DNA from: DUPQ01 sp041678685
Lineage (GTDB): Bacteria > Bacillota > Clostridia > DUPQ01
Length of the DNA: 8,422 nucleotides
Assembly: GCA_041678685.1 (NCBI GenBank)
Contig: JBAYNV010000094.1
Location: 1 to 8,422, forward strand
Direction of reading: 5' to 3'
Both the position numbers and the translations under genes were made by a program. The notes below the pieces were generated by a model. It saw only the letters and a program-made list of their open reading frames with translations, had not been told where the DNA came from and did no database searches. Of the stretch, positions 1 through 6,194 are shown piece by piece. Position 1 is the stretch's first letter. Each line of letters opens with the position of its first letter.

Positions 1-291
1 GCAGAACATCCCCGGAAAAGAAAAATATACACAAATATGGCATATGAAACAATATGGAATTATGTGCAAGACTAAAATCCGGTTCTGCATGTTAATACTG
101 GAATTTAAGTTTTCACTTTACTGATTATAAAAAAAGCATTTTATATACCGCACATTGTTACAGAATTGTGTATAGTAGGTAGGTTACACTTCATTTCTAA
201 TTTCGATGTTCGCCTAACAATTGTATCGTAAGTGTAATTATAAATCGTTTTGCTTAATTGATGCAATAAAATCTCATTAGTTCAATTTTCC
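1..291. other. Left-edge stretch without a supported gene
   Basis: This A+T-rich stretch lies downstream of the minus-strand hipT stop codon. In plus frame 1 the first 72 bases are open and end at a TAA (73-75). They would encode 24 residues ending in AYETIWNYVQD, which could be the tail of a gene starting outside the window, but I recognise no family. GCAGAAC (1-7) and GTTCTGC (82-88) are inverted copies, too far apart for a terminator. I see no GC-rich hairpin followed by a T run on the minus strand after hipT, so the 3' end of the hipBST transcript is undefined. Confidence 0.3.
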
Positions 292-1266
292 CTACTTAAG
301 AAGAATCGATACTCTTTCAACAATGAGCATTTCAAAGGTTTTCTTCATGTCTTCAGGCAAATAAGAATCGTGGCACATTGAAATATACAAAGGCTGAAGG
401 GAAGCAACTTTATTTATCATCTTCTCTGCTGACTTCTGAGGTATATTGCAATTTTCTGCAAATATGAGGAAATCATTCCTTTTAATATTTCGTTTTTTTC
501 CATTCAAGGTAAGCGCAAACTGTTCCTCATCTTCAGGTGATACAACATTTACAGGCAGAATATCATAAGCATCTGACAGAGCATATTGCTGGCTGTATGG
601 AGCAGTTTCGATCAGAGAGAAGTTTTTCAGATGCATATCAGAATTTCCTATAACATAGGAAAATACGATCCGAAGAAAAAGTTCAGAAAGATCAAGACCG
701 GGAATTACTGAATATCTGGATATGATCCTTGCACAGCTTTCATATGACCCGCGATACTTATCTTCTGTCAGACGTTCACTTAACTGGCAGAAGTCTTCCA
801 TGGCAAGCTTTTGTAACAGACTTGTTTTTCTGTCAGCTAAAATGCGGTCAATGCGCCTTGTAATATATGCATAACTATTCTTCTGCATCCGTATCATAGC
901 AAATGGAACTGTTTTGATACCTGTTTTTGCCGCCATTTGCATTGCGAGATACTCTGCTTCCGGAAGTGCTATATATTCTGCAGACTGAGGTTTTAGAATA
1001 TACCCTATCGGATAATTTACCAGTGTCAGACGCGGATCATTATCCTGTGTCAGATGCAGGGATATTTTTTTCTGAACACCTGTGACAGTAAAGCCTTTGA
1101 TAACATTTTCAGCCGCTATTTGTTCTAAAACTCTATCTGATATATCAATATCAGGCAGTTTGTTCGTTAAAAAAAACTTCTTTACACAGCTATCATGCCA
1201 GGTTGAGGATGTTTCCTGTAAAGAAGCGGGATAAGGTAAAGGTTTACCGCAATATAAACAATTCAT
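292..1266 (-). CDS. hipT: HipT-like serine/threonine kinase toxin (HipA family)
   Basis: This is the toxin kinase of a HipBST-type module. HipA-family kinases phosphorylate aminoacyl-tRNA synthetases (TrpS for E. coli HipT, GltX for HipA), which stops translation. Family motifs appear in order: the Gly-rich loop TVTGVQKKISL (residues 60-70), ATP-site lysine K92 in YILKP, RRIDR (137-141), MEDFCQL (156-162), the catalytic loop GNSDMHLKNF (207-216, with D210 as catalytic base and N215), and the metal-binding D235 in DAYD. The length of 324 residues suits stand-alone HipT, which lacks the N-terminal HipA subdomain; that part is encoded separately just upstream as hipS. Two oddities: the autophosphorylation motif is T60-V-T62 rather than the Ser-x-Ser of E. 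coli HipT, and C3xxC6 with H24xxC27 form a possible N-terminal zinc site. The ATG overlaps the hipS stop (ATGA), with a GGGAGGT ribosome binding site at about 1273-1279. The family call is firm; the cellular target is unknown. Confidence 0.92.
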   Translation of the reverse strand: MNCLYCGKPLPYPASLQETSSTWHDSCVKKFFLTNKLPDIDISDRVLEQIAAENVIKGFTVTGVQKKISLHLTQDNDPRLTLVNYPIGYILKPQSAEYIALPEAEYLAMQMAAKTGIKTVPFAMIRMQKNSYAYITRRIDRILADRKTSLLQKLAMEDFCQLSERLTEDKYRGSYESCARIISRYSVIPGLDLSELFLRIVFSYVIGNSDMHLKNFSLIETAPYSQQYALSDAYDILPVNVVSPEDEEQFALTLNGKKRNIKRNDFLIFAENCNIPQKSAEKMINKVASLQPLYISMCHDSYLPEDMKKTFEMLIVERVSILLK

Positions 1267-1595
1267 TCCTTTACCTCCCTTATGCTTACATTTCCGATAC
1301 AGTCCCTGCAGGCAACTAAAAGAATACCAAAGCTATCCGAAGAGCTGATCTTCCAGTTATGGACAACTACATGCAGAAGCCATCCTTCCGGAATCAATCC
1401 GTCAAAGAAAGCAAAAAGAGTTTTGGATAAATATATATTTTCCTGTAATGGAAGAGTCAGGCTTACAGAAGAAGATTTCGGATCCTTAAGATATTCGTTA
1501 TCATATTGAAATGAATAGCCGGTATCTATTTCACGCAGCATCCCTGCAAAAACATCATGCACATATACATAAGCTGTTCTGTATGAGTCTTCCAC
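1263..1595 (-). CDS. hipS: HipS-like antitoxin (detached HipA N-terminal subdomain 1)
   Basis: This 110-residue protein matches the HipA N-terminal subdomain 1 (couple_hipA type) as a separate polypeptide, which is the hallmark of HipBST systems. Visible signatures are the opening strand RTAYVYV (6-12), FQYDNEYL (29-36), SLTLPL (45-50), the core motif FFDGLIPEGWLL (63-74) and ILLVACRDCIGNVSI (91-105). In E. coli HipBST, HipS rather than HipB neutralises the kinase, by inserting a Trp of the LPEGW segment towards the HipT active site. W72 is the likely equivalent here. The start is GTG, overlapping the hipB stop in TAGTG, with AAGGAAGGA (1602-1610) as ribosome binding site. The stop overlaps the hipT start by 4 bases. 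The overlaps imply translational coupling and fixed stoichiometry. Family assignment is strong; the antitoxin role is inferred from homologues and gene order. Confidence 0.88.
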   Translation of the reverse strand: MEDSYRTAYVYVHDVFAGMLREIDTGYSFQYDNEYLKDPKSSSVSLTLPLQENIYLSKTLFAFFDGLIPEGWLLHVVVHNWKISSSDSFGILLVACRDCIGNVSIREVKE

Positions 1596-1795
1596 TATTC
1601 GTCCTTCCTTCCAGGAACAGCTGCCATGCCGAACATGGCAAGAGCCTGATTTACTTTATCCATCCGGACTGTTTCTTTACCTTGTTCCAGTTCACGAATA
1701 AACCGAAGCCCCAGACCGGAACGGATAGCAAATTCTTCCTGTGTCAGTCCTGCTTCTTTTCTTTTCTGTTTTATAAACTTAGAAATGTTATTCAT
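1595..1795 (-). CDS. hipB: HipB-like XRE-family repressor
   Basis: This small 66-residue DNA-binding protein has a Cro/C1-type (XRE) helix-turn-helix at about residues 17-56. LTQEEFAIRSGLG forms the first helix and turn, and LRFIRELEQGK the recognition helix. It is the first gene of the hipB-hipS-hipT operon. In HipBA and HipBST systems HipB represses its own operon and augments inhibition of the kinase. Three ACCC-N4-GGGT palindromes upstream are its likely operators. An in-frame TAA lies 9-11 bases before the ATG, so the protein cannot start further upstream. No Shine-Dalgarno sequence is visible (the bases just before ATG are GCGAGC), and the promoter places transcription start at or next to the ATG. 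Its TAG overlaps the GTG of hipS by one base. The sequence after the HTH is short (residues 57-66). Confidence 0.88.
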   Translation of the reverse strand: MNNISKFIKQKRKEAGLTQEEFAIRSGLGLRFIRELEQGKETVRMDKVNQALAMFGMAAVPGRKDE

Positions 1796-1801
1796 GCTCG
1801 C

Positions 1802-1830
1802 ATATTACACCCGATAGGGTAGATTGTCAA
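1802..1830 (-). promoter_or_regulatory. hipBST promoter (TTGACA-17-TAATAT)
   Basis: On the minus strand a perfect -35 hexamer TTGACA (1825-1830) is separated by 17 bases from TAATAT (1802-1807; 4 of 6 to consensus). TGTAAT, shifted by two bases, is an alternative -10 with 5 of 6 matches and a 15-base spacer. Counting from TAATAT, +1 falls at about 1795, the A of the hipB ATG, which predicts a leaderless mRNA. Operator 1 lies in the spacer, so bound repressor would block RNA polymerase directly. Confidence 0.75.
1809..1820. promoter_or_regulatory. hipB operator 1 (ACCC-GATA-GGGT)
   Basis: A 12-bp palindrome, ACCC-N4-GGGT, lies in the spacer of the hipBST promoter. Its centre is at 1814.5, about -19 from the predicted start. 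It shares half-sites and spacing with two further copies upstream. Binding by HipB is inferred from position and from autoregulation of known hipBA/hipBST operons. Confidence 0.72.
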
Positions 1831-1848
1831 GACATATGTTAATATTTA

Positions 1849-1862
1849 TACCCCTTAGGGTA
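1849..1862. promoter_or_regulatory. hipB operator 2 (TACCC-CTTA-GGGTA)
   Basis: Second copy of the palindrome with 5-bp arms, TACCC-N4-GGGTA. Its centre at 1855.5 is 41 bp from operator 1 and about -60 from the predicted start. It lies upstream of the -35 box, so any role would be cooperative binding or looping with operator 1. Confidence 0.7.
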
Positions 1863-1886
1863 ATAATTTCATAAATACTGCTGTTT

Positions 1887-1904
1887 TATACCCTAATGGG
1901 TATA
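1887..1904. promoter_or_regulatory. hipB operator 3 (TATACCC-TAAT-GGGTATA)
   Basis: This is the most perfect copy, with 7-bp arms TATACCC/GGGTATA around TAAT. Its centre at 1895.5 is 40 bp from operator 2. A lone half-site GGGTGTA at 1932-1938 may be a decayed fourth member. The perfect symmetry suggests the highest-affinity site, although it is the one furthest from the promoter. Confidence 0.7.
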
Positions 1905-1976
1905 TTATACTCTTAATATATTATGCTCATAGGGTGTATTTTGCCTTTATGAATATAATATATCTAAAATCTCCTC

Positions 1977-3863
1977 TTAATCGCACTCTTCTAATACAAC
2001 CATGCTGACCCTTACTGATTCATTGAATGTCATCCTTATACCGTCCTTTGTCAGCTGTTCTGTCGTATAAATATCACTTCCGGTCTTATACTTTTTGTTA
2101 TTTCTCAGTTTAGGATACACGACGAGCTCTTTCTGGTACGATTTTTCTTCAAACAGCTGCAATATTACGGTTTTTTCATCCTCATCGCTGTATTGGAATA
2201 TAGTAAAACTGTCACTTCTGACAAGCGGAAGGCATACACAATTTTCATAGAAGCCGCGTATTTTTTTGTGATCCTCTATACATGCTTTCAGCTGTTCCTG
2301 CACTTCAGGCACCAGCTTAGTAATATCACAGCTTATACCGATCGGTCCGCCTGTTAAGAAAGCTTTGATATAGTCAACACGTACTGTTTCAGCATCCTGC
2401 CAAGTCGCGCCTTTTACAGTTAACAGCCGGTCTGTTTTCTTGCCCGCTGAGTAAACAGAAGGAAAGCCATCAACATTTTTCAGCACTGCCCATCTTTCAA
2501 TAACCGACGGCGGCATGCGAAGGACTGTCTCACGGATGATTTTTACATCAATAAAGGGATTCTGGTTATCGCTAAACCACACGCCATCAAAGCATGTGCT
2601 TTGTCCAAAATCCATTCTTGTGCCGCCGGAAGCGCAGTTCTCAAGATAAATATCAGGAAATTCCTCTCTGAGCCTGCTTATAAATTTTCTGTGACCGGCA
2701 TGATAACGGTAAAATGACGAATTGCTGTTATCATACAGGCAGTCTGCGTTAAAATCGAACTTTATGAACTCTACTCCGTACTTTTTCACAAGTGAACAGA
2801 CTATTTCGGTTATATAAGCATTTGCATCGGGATCAGCATAATCCAAAAAGTAATTGCCACCCTCTTTTATAAAATAATCAGGATGTTTATTTACTGACGG
2901 AACGCCAGAAAGCGCGCGTTCAGCTTCGATCCATAGGCCGAACTTCATTCCAAGGCTTCTGATATGATCAGATAGATCCTTCATTCTGCCGCCAAAACTA
3001 CCCTTTTCTTTTTCGCGCCAATCCCCTATCGAATCGCTCCAGGGTTCCTTTTCTCCGAACCATCCGGCATCTATGACGAAATACTCGATTCCAAAAGATG
3101 CGGCAGTTTCAGCCTGTGCCTTAATGAACTCATAGTTCAGATCGTCAAACGCTGCAAACCATGTATTGTATATGACCGGCATTTTCCGTTTCGGATACTC
3201 ATGATTGTAATAATTATGGAGTTTAGTGCAGCCCATGTCGGTTTTGCTGTCAAAATCATAAAATATGATGGTTGGCATTTCAATGGTTTCACCCGGTTCG
3301 ATCTGAAGCCTTAACCTGTCATCGGATATACCCATTTCTACTACAGCGGCATTGCTTAATAGTGCAAGAGGTTTTTTGGATATACTGATTTTCCAGGCGG
3401 AATTCGGTATAAGATGGAAGGCGATCCCTCTTTCATTGCTGCAATTCCAAAGCGCGGCAAAGGGAGTGCCTCCCGCTGTCGTGCGTATGCCCTGATTGGA
3501 AGCGGTTATCGTGCCATCCAGTTTTTTAAAGCTCCCTATGCTTTCATTAGTCCAGCAGCTGAACTGTGTATAAACTTCGTTATCGTTGTTTAACGATGTA
3601 AAACGGCTGAAATATCTGTAAAGTATGATCGGGATGTCTGATGTATTTGTTAATCTGTCTTTCCTTATATACACGCCATGCCGTTTTTCTATCGAGCAGT
3701 TTACTTGAAATCCTTTGGCATCCATATGACCTATGATACCGGATAAGGTATCGGTTATTTCGATACCCTCGCTTCCGTCTGTATATCCGGCACTGCAGTC
3801 CAGGCTGAATAATCCTGAAACCCCTGCTTTACGGCTAAAATCGAAAACTGTCGCTAAATCCAT
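1977..3863 (-). CDS. GH36 alpha-galactosidase-like glycosidase
   Basis: This is a cytoplasmic glycoside hydrolase of clan GH-D, family 36. The family removes terminal alpha-galactose (some members alpha-N-acetylgalactosamine) with retention of configuration. The N-terminal beta-sandwich spans about residues 1-225, with EVYTQFSCW (96-104) and GIAFHLIPNSAW (146-157). The TIM barrel (about 228-540) contains NTWFAAFDD, FVIDAGWFG (262-270), GLWIEAE (309-315), IKFDFN with the expected nucleophile D370, LENCASGGTRMD (407-418), and FSDN with the expected acid/base D432. A short C-terminal beta domain follows. At 628 residues it is shorter than the roughly 730 of well-studied GH36 enzymes. The usual Asp-Asp-Gly-Trp is D265-A-G-W, so one sugar-binding Asp is lost; specificity could differ from plain galactosidase. 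There is no signal peptide. It starts 22 bp after the fucosidase gene with AGAAAGGA as ribosome binding site and is surely co-transcribed. Family is confident, substrate is not. Confidence 0.88.
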   Translation of the reverse strand: MDLATVFDFSRKAGVSGLFSLDCSAGYTDGSEGIEITDTLSGIIGHMDAKGFQVNCSIEKRHGVYIRKDRLTNTSDIPIILYRYFSRFTSLNNDNEVYTQFSCWTNESIGSFKKLDGTITASNQGIRTTAGGTPFAALWNCSNERGIAFHLIPNSAWKISISKKPLALLSNAAVVEMGISDDRLRLQIEPGETIEMPTIIFYDFDSKTDMGCTKLHNYYNHEYPKRKMPVIYNTWFAAFDDLNYEFIKAQAETAASFGIEYFVIDAGWFGEKEPWSDSIGDWREKEKGSFGGRMKDLSDHIRSLGMKFGLWIEAERALSGVPSVNKHPDYFIKEGGNYFLDYADPDANAYITEIVCSLVKKYGVEFIKFDFNADCLYDNSNSSFYRYHAGHRKFISRLREEFPDIYLENCASGGTRMDFGQSTCFDGVWFSDNQNPFIDVKIIRETVLRMPPSVIERWAVLKNVDGFPSVYSAGKKTDRLLTVKGATWQDAETVRVDYIKAFLTGGPIGISCDITKLVPEVQEQLKACIEDHKKIRGFYENCVCLPLVRSDSFTIFQYSDEDEKTVILQLFEEKSYQKELVVYPKLRNNKKYKTGSDIYTTEQLTKDGIRMTFNESVRVSMVVLEECD

Positions 3864-3885
3864 GATATTTTCCTTTCTGTCTTTT

Positions 3886-5289
3886 TTATAGCTCCGCTTT
3901 TATAGCATCAACTGTCGGTATCCTCTGAATCTTATTTGAATCAACCGAAACACATCCGTCATTAAATATATATTCAATATCCCTGCCACTGCTCATAAGG
4001 ATCACTTTTTTAGGCTTGTCTGTCCCTTTTAATTCTATTTGTCCTTCAGTATCAGTCAGGATAAACAGGTACCTGTTTTTCCCTTTGGAAGTTGCATAAA
4101 CATTAGCTGATTCGTTTTCCAATAAAGGCTTAGTCTGTATAACGCTTTCTTTGTATGTTTTCATCCAGCCCGCTAATTCATGCAGTCCGTTTATTGCTGT
4201 ATCAGGAAATTCGCCATCAGCTTTCGGTCCAATACTTAGAAGATAGTTACCGCCCCAATTACGGGTCTTTATAAGTTCCGTGATAATATCATTGGTCGGC
4301 CTGTAAACCGGGTCATTAGTATATGCCCATGCAAGGCGCTTGCTCCATATAGTGCAGTATTCCCACCAGCCCTTGGGCTTTTGATCTGCGAACTTGACTT
4401 CGCAATTTCTAAAATCCCCATAACCGTGCATACGGCTTGTCACTACTACGCCTGGCTGTAATTTATATACTTCTTCTAAAGGATATACTTCTCCTTTTGT
4501 GGCAGCTCCGTCAAACCATAATACATCTATCTTGCCGTAATTGGTAAGAAGCTCATGAAACTGGTTCCTGTGCTGTATACCGTGAAGTTTCTTATGTTTT
4601 TCCATCTCTTCTGCTGATGGCATTTCTCTTTCTATGAAATTTTCATCTACCTCAGGCAGATCCGGATTCTTTTCTTTAACCTTGTAATGCATGAAAGACA
4701 TGTGATCTTTATTGAAATGCCAGTCAGTCGGCGTGAAGTAGAAGCCTACCTTTATACCATACTTTCTACATGCGTCCGCAAACTCTCTGACAAGATCACG
4801 GCCATTTAAATAATCCTTTGTAGAAAAGCTGTCATACCTACTTGGCCATAACTTGAAACCGTCACAATGTATGGTGATAAGAACTGCATACTGAAATCCT
4901 GCTTCTTGGGCTAAAGCCATCCATTTATCCGCATCATAATGCTTAGCATTGAAATCTTTTGCTAATGCGAAATACTTAGAAGGTCTCATTTTAGAGTTTT
5001 CATCCGTGACTTCTTTTTCTTCTATTCTTTCTATTTCTTCAATAGAAGTACCTTTCGGGTAAAACTTGCCTCTTGACAGCATTCCCCATGACACATCCAT
5101 ACGCCCGTCAACAGACGAAATGCACCAAATGAGAAACAGACCTAATCCTGCATTCTTGAACCACTGGGCATCAGGATGATCAGATCCCAGATCATTTAGT
5201 ATCTCGGGATGTATAAGCTTCAACGAATTATGCTGGCCTTCTATATCCAATTCCTTTTCCGTACCGAACCATTCTTTTTTATTGATCAT
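3886..5289 (-). CDS. GH29 alpha-L-fucosidase-like glycosidase with altered active site
   Basis: This is a family GH29 protein, whose members release alpha-L-fucose by a retaining mechanism. Signatures: AQWFKNAGLGLFLIW (41-55), FALAKDFNAKHYDADKW (107-123), IHCDGFKLWPSRYDSF (140-155), GRDLVREFADACRKYGIKVGFYFTP (163-187), VLWFDG with the expected nucleophile D260, PKGWWEYC (305-312) and RNWGGNYLLSIGPKADGEF (343-361). A C-terminal beta domain begins near 390. The 467 residues suit a single-domain enzyme, and no signal peptide is present, so it probably acts on imported oligosaccharides. Two usually conserved sugar-binding histidines are changed: FxHWG reads FLIWC (I54) and HHDGF reads HCDGF (C142). 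This leaves open altered specificity or reduced activity. ATG preceded by AGGAGAGG. It is the first gene of the operon and diverges from abiEi. Family sure; true fucosidase activity uncertain. Confidence 0.86.
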   Translation of the reverse strand: MINKKEWFGTEKELDIEGQHNSLKLIHPEILNDLGSDHPDAQWFKNAGLGLFLIWCISSVDGRMDVSWGMLSRGKFYPKGTSIEEIERIEEKEVTDENSKMRPSKYFALAKDFNAKHYDADKWMALAQEAGFQYAVLITIHCDGFKLWPSRYDSFSTKDYLNGRDLVREFADACRKYGIKVGFYFTPTDWHFNKDHMSFMHYKVKEKNPDLPEVDENFIEREMPSAEEMEKHKKLHGIQHRNQFHELLTNYGKIDVLWFDGAATKGEVYPLEEVYKLQPGVVVTSRMHGYGDFRNCEVKFADQKPKGWWEYCTIWSKRLAWAYTNDPVYRPTNDIITELIKTRNWGGNYLLSIGPKADGEFPDTAINGLHELAGWMKTYKESVIQTKPLLENESANVYATSKGKNRYLFILTDTEGQIELKGTDKPKKVILMSSGRDIEYIFNDGCVSVDSNKIQRIPTVDAIKAEL

Positions 5290-5414
5290 CTGACCTCTCC
5301 TGATGATTAATATATTCCCATTGATGTGGATCCTGTTTTTATTTTACTGAAAGCATATATACAAATATATATCCCTATTAAAATTTAAAACATAAAATCA
5401 TTGAACCATAGCAT

Positions 5415-5445
5415 TTTATACTGCATCCATAATTGTCCTTTTCAA
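5415..5445 (-). promoter_or_regulatory. Weak candidate promoter for the glycosidase operon
   Basis: On the minus strand TTGAAA (5440-5445) is followed after 19 bases by TATAAA (5415-5420). The spacing is long, so the match is weak. It would give a leader of about 120 bases before the fucosidase ATG. No better pair stands out in this A+T-rich stretch, and I see no clear catabolite-repression (cre) site. Confidence 0.3.
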
Positions 5446-5460
5446 TAAATATTCCTTAAT

Positions 5461-5492
5461 ATTAATTATATCATGTCATATGATAAATTAAT
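5461..5492. repeat. Imperfect 32-bp palindrome in the divergent region
   Basis: ATTAATT (5461-5467) and TATCAT (5469-5474) pair with ATGATA (5480-5485) and AATTAAT (5486-5492) around a 5-base centre, with a single unpaired A at 5468. The arms are nearly pure A+T and no T run follows, so it is a poor terminator. It lies upstream of the putative fucosidase promoter and could be an operator for an unseen sugar regulator. Chance is possible in such A+T-rich DNA. Confidence 0.35.
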
Positions 5493-5547
5493 ATTTTCAT
5501 TGCATCCCATTAAATTGATAATAAATTATACCGTTATTGTAAATGCC

Positions 5548-5576
5548 TTGACTTTCTCGCTAAATACATATAGTAT
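5548..5576 (+). promoter_or_regulatory. abiE promoter (TTGACT-17-TAGTAT)
   Basis: TTGACT (5548-5553, 5 of 6 to consensus) is followed after 17 bases by TAGTAT (5571-5576, 4 of 6). The predicted start near 5583 gives a leader of about 18 bases that still includes the ribosome binding site AAAGGTGGTGA (5586-5596). An inverted repeat covers the spacer, -10 and start point, as expected for autoregulation. Confidence 0.65.
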
Positions 5577-5584
5577 ATTTAGCG
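5558..5584. promoter_or_regulatory. abiE operator, promoter copy (CGCTAAA-N13-TTTAGCG)
   Basis: A 27-bp inverted repeat has perfect 9-bp arms, CGCTAAATA (5558-5566) and TATTTAGCG (5576-5584). It overlaps the -10 element and start point of abiEi, from about -25 to +2. AbiEi antitoxins are known to bind inverted repeats in their own promoter and repress it, so this is the probable AbiEi site. A second copy of the same outer arms and spacing lies after abiEii. Confidence 0.75.
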
Positions 5585-5600
5585 TAAAGGTGGTGATTAT

Positions 5601-6194
5601 TTGAATAAGTCATCTGAACTTAAAAATATTGTGAACAGAAAAAATGGATACTTGATTTCTTCTGAAGTAATCAATGAAGGAATTTCAAAACAGCAGCTAT
5701 ATTCATATATTAAAGAAACTAATATGGAGAAAGTAGCACATGGCATCTATGTTTCTGAAGATACCTGGGTTGATCAACTGTATTTAATCCACCTTCGCAA
5801 TAGTAATGCTGTTTTCTCACATGAGACAGCACTCTTTCTTCACGGGCTCATGGAACGCGAACCATCACAGATCACTTTAACAGTGAAGTTTGGTTACAAT
5901 GCTTCCCATTTAGTAAATAACGGTATCAGAGTAGTAACTGCTGTAGATAATTATTTTGATATTGGAAGAAGTGTAGCTAAAACCAATTTTGGCAATACAG
6001 TAACTGTTTATGACATGGAGAGAACTGTCTGTGATATTATCCGTATCAGAAAAAATATGGACCCGCAGGTTTATCAGACAGCCATTAAGAAATATATGAA
6101 AAGTTCTGGAAAAAAATTACCGGTCCTGATGCGTTATGCATCCTTTTTTAGGATTGAGAATATCGTACAGACATATACTGAGGTAATGCTATGA
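5601..6194 (+). CDS. abiEi: AbiEi-like antitoxin and transcriptional repressor
   Basis: This is the antitoxin of an AbiE type IV toxin-antitoxin system, in which antitoxin and toxin are not thought to form a stable complex. The N-terminal winged-helix domain covers about residues 10-52, with GYLISSEVINEGISKQQLYS (16-35) followed by a basic wing and HGIYV. The C-terminal AbiEi domain (about 60-197) includes FSHETALFLHGL (72-83) and the conserved YDMERTVCDIIR (137-148). The winged helix supplies autorepression, and the inverted repeat over the promoter is the likely target. The start is TTG, chosen because an almost perfect ribosome binding site AAAGGTGGTGA ends 4 bases before it. The 3' end overlaps abiEii in ATGA, giving translational coupling. 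The length of 197 residues is normal for the shorter AbiEi proteins. Confidence 0.88.
   Translation: MNKSSELKNIVNRKNGYLISSEVINEGISKQQLYSYIKETNMEKVAHGIYVSEDTWVDQLYLIHLRNSNAVFSHETALFLHGLMEREPSQITLTVKFGYNASHLVNNGIRVVTAVDNYFDIGRSVAKTNFGNTVTVYDMERTVCDIIRIRKNMDPQVYQTAIKKYMKSSGKKLPVLMRYASFFRIENIVQTYTEVML

Larger units (their letters stand above)
5290..5600. other. Divergent intergenic region, GH29 operon / abiE
   Basis: This 311-bp gene-free region separates the minus-strand fucosidase from plus-strand abiEi. It holds the abiE promoter and operator at its right end, an imperfect A+T-rich palindrome at 5461-5492, and a weak minus-strand promoter candidate near 5415-5445. The remainder is A+T-rich with no reading frame I would call. 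Divergent transcription with two separate candidate control elements suggests independent regulation of the sugar genes and the toxin-antitoxin genes. Confidence 0.6.

Noticed and set aside
1..88. Inverted GCAGAAC/GTTCTGC pair at the left edge as an insertion-sequence end or terminator
   Set aside because: Seven-base arms 74 bases apart without other supporting features are not significant.
1282..1509. Open plus-strand frame of 75 codons
   Set aside because: It lies entirely opposite hipS, which has clear family motifs, and has no ribosome binding site or recognisable protein sequence.
1511..1822. Open plus-strand frame of 103 codons
   Set aside because: It is antisense to hipB and the start of hipS and runs into the hipB operator; the translation shows no domain features.
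1917..1962. Hairpin after the GH36 gene (TATATTAT/ATAATATA with inner CATA/TATG) as a terminator
   Set aside because: Arms are almost pure A+T, interrupted by a 3x3 internal loop, with a 16-base loop and no T run; probably chance in A+T-rich DNA.
3852..3859. CGCTAAAT half-site of the abiE operator inside the start of the GH36 gene
   Set aside because: Only one arm is present, with no partner at the required 13-base spacing; expected by chance and within coding sequence.
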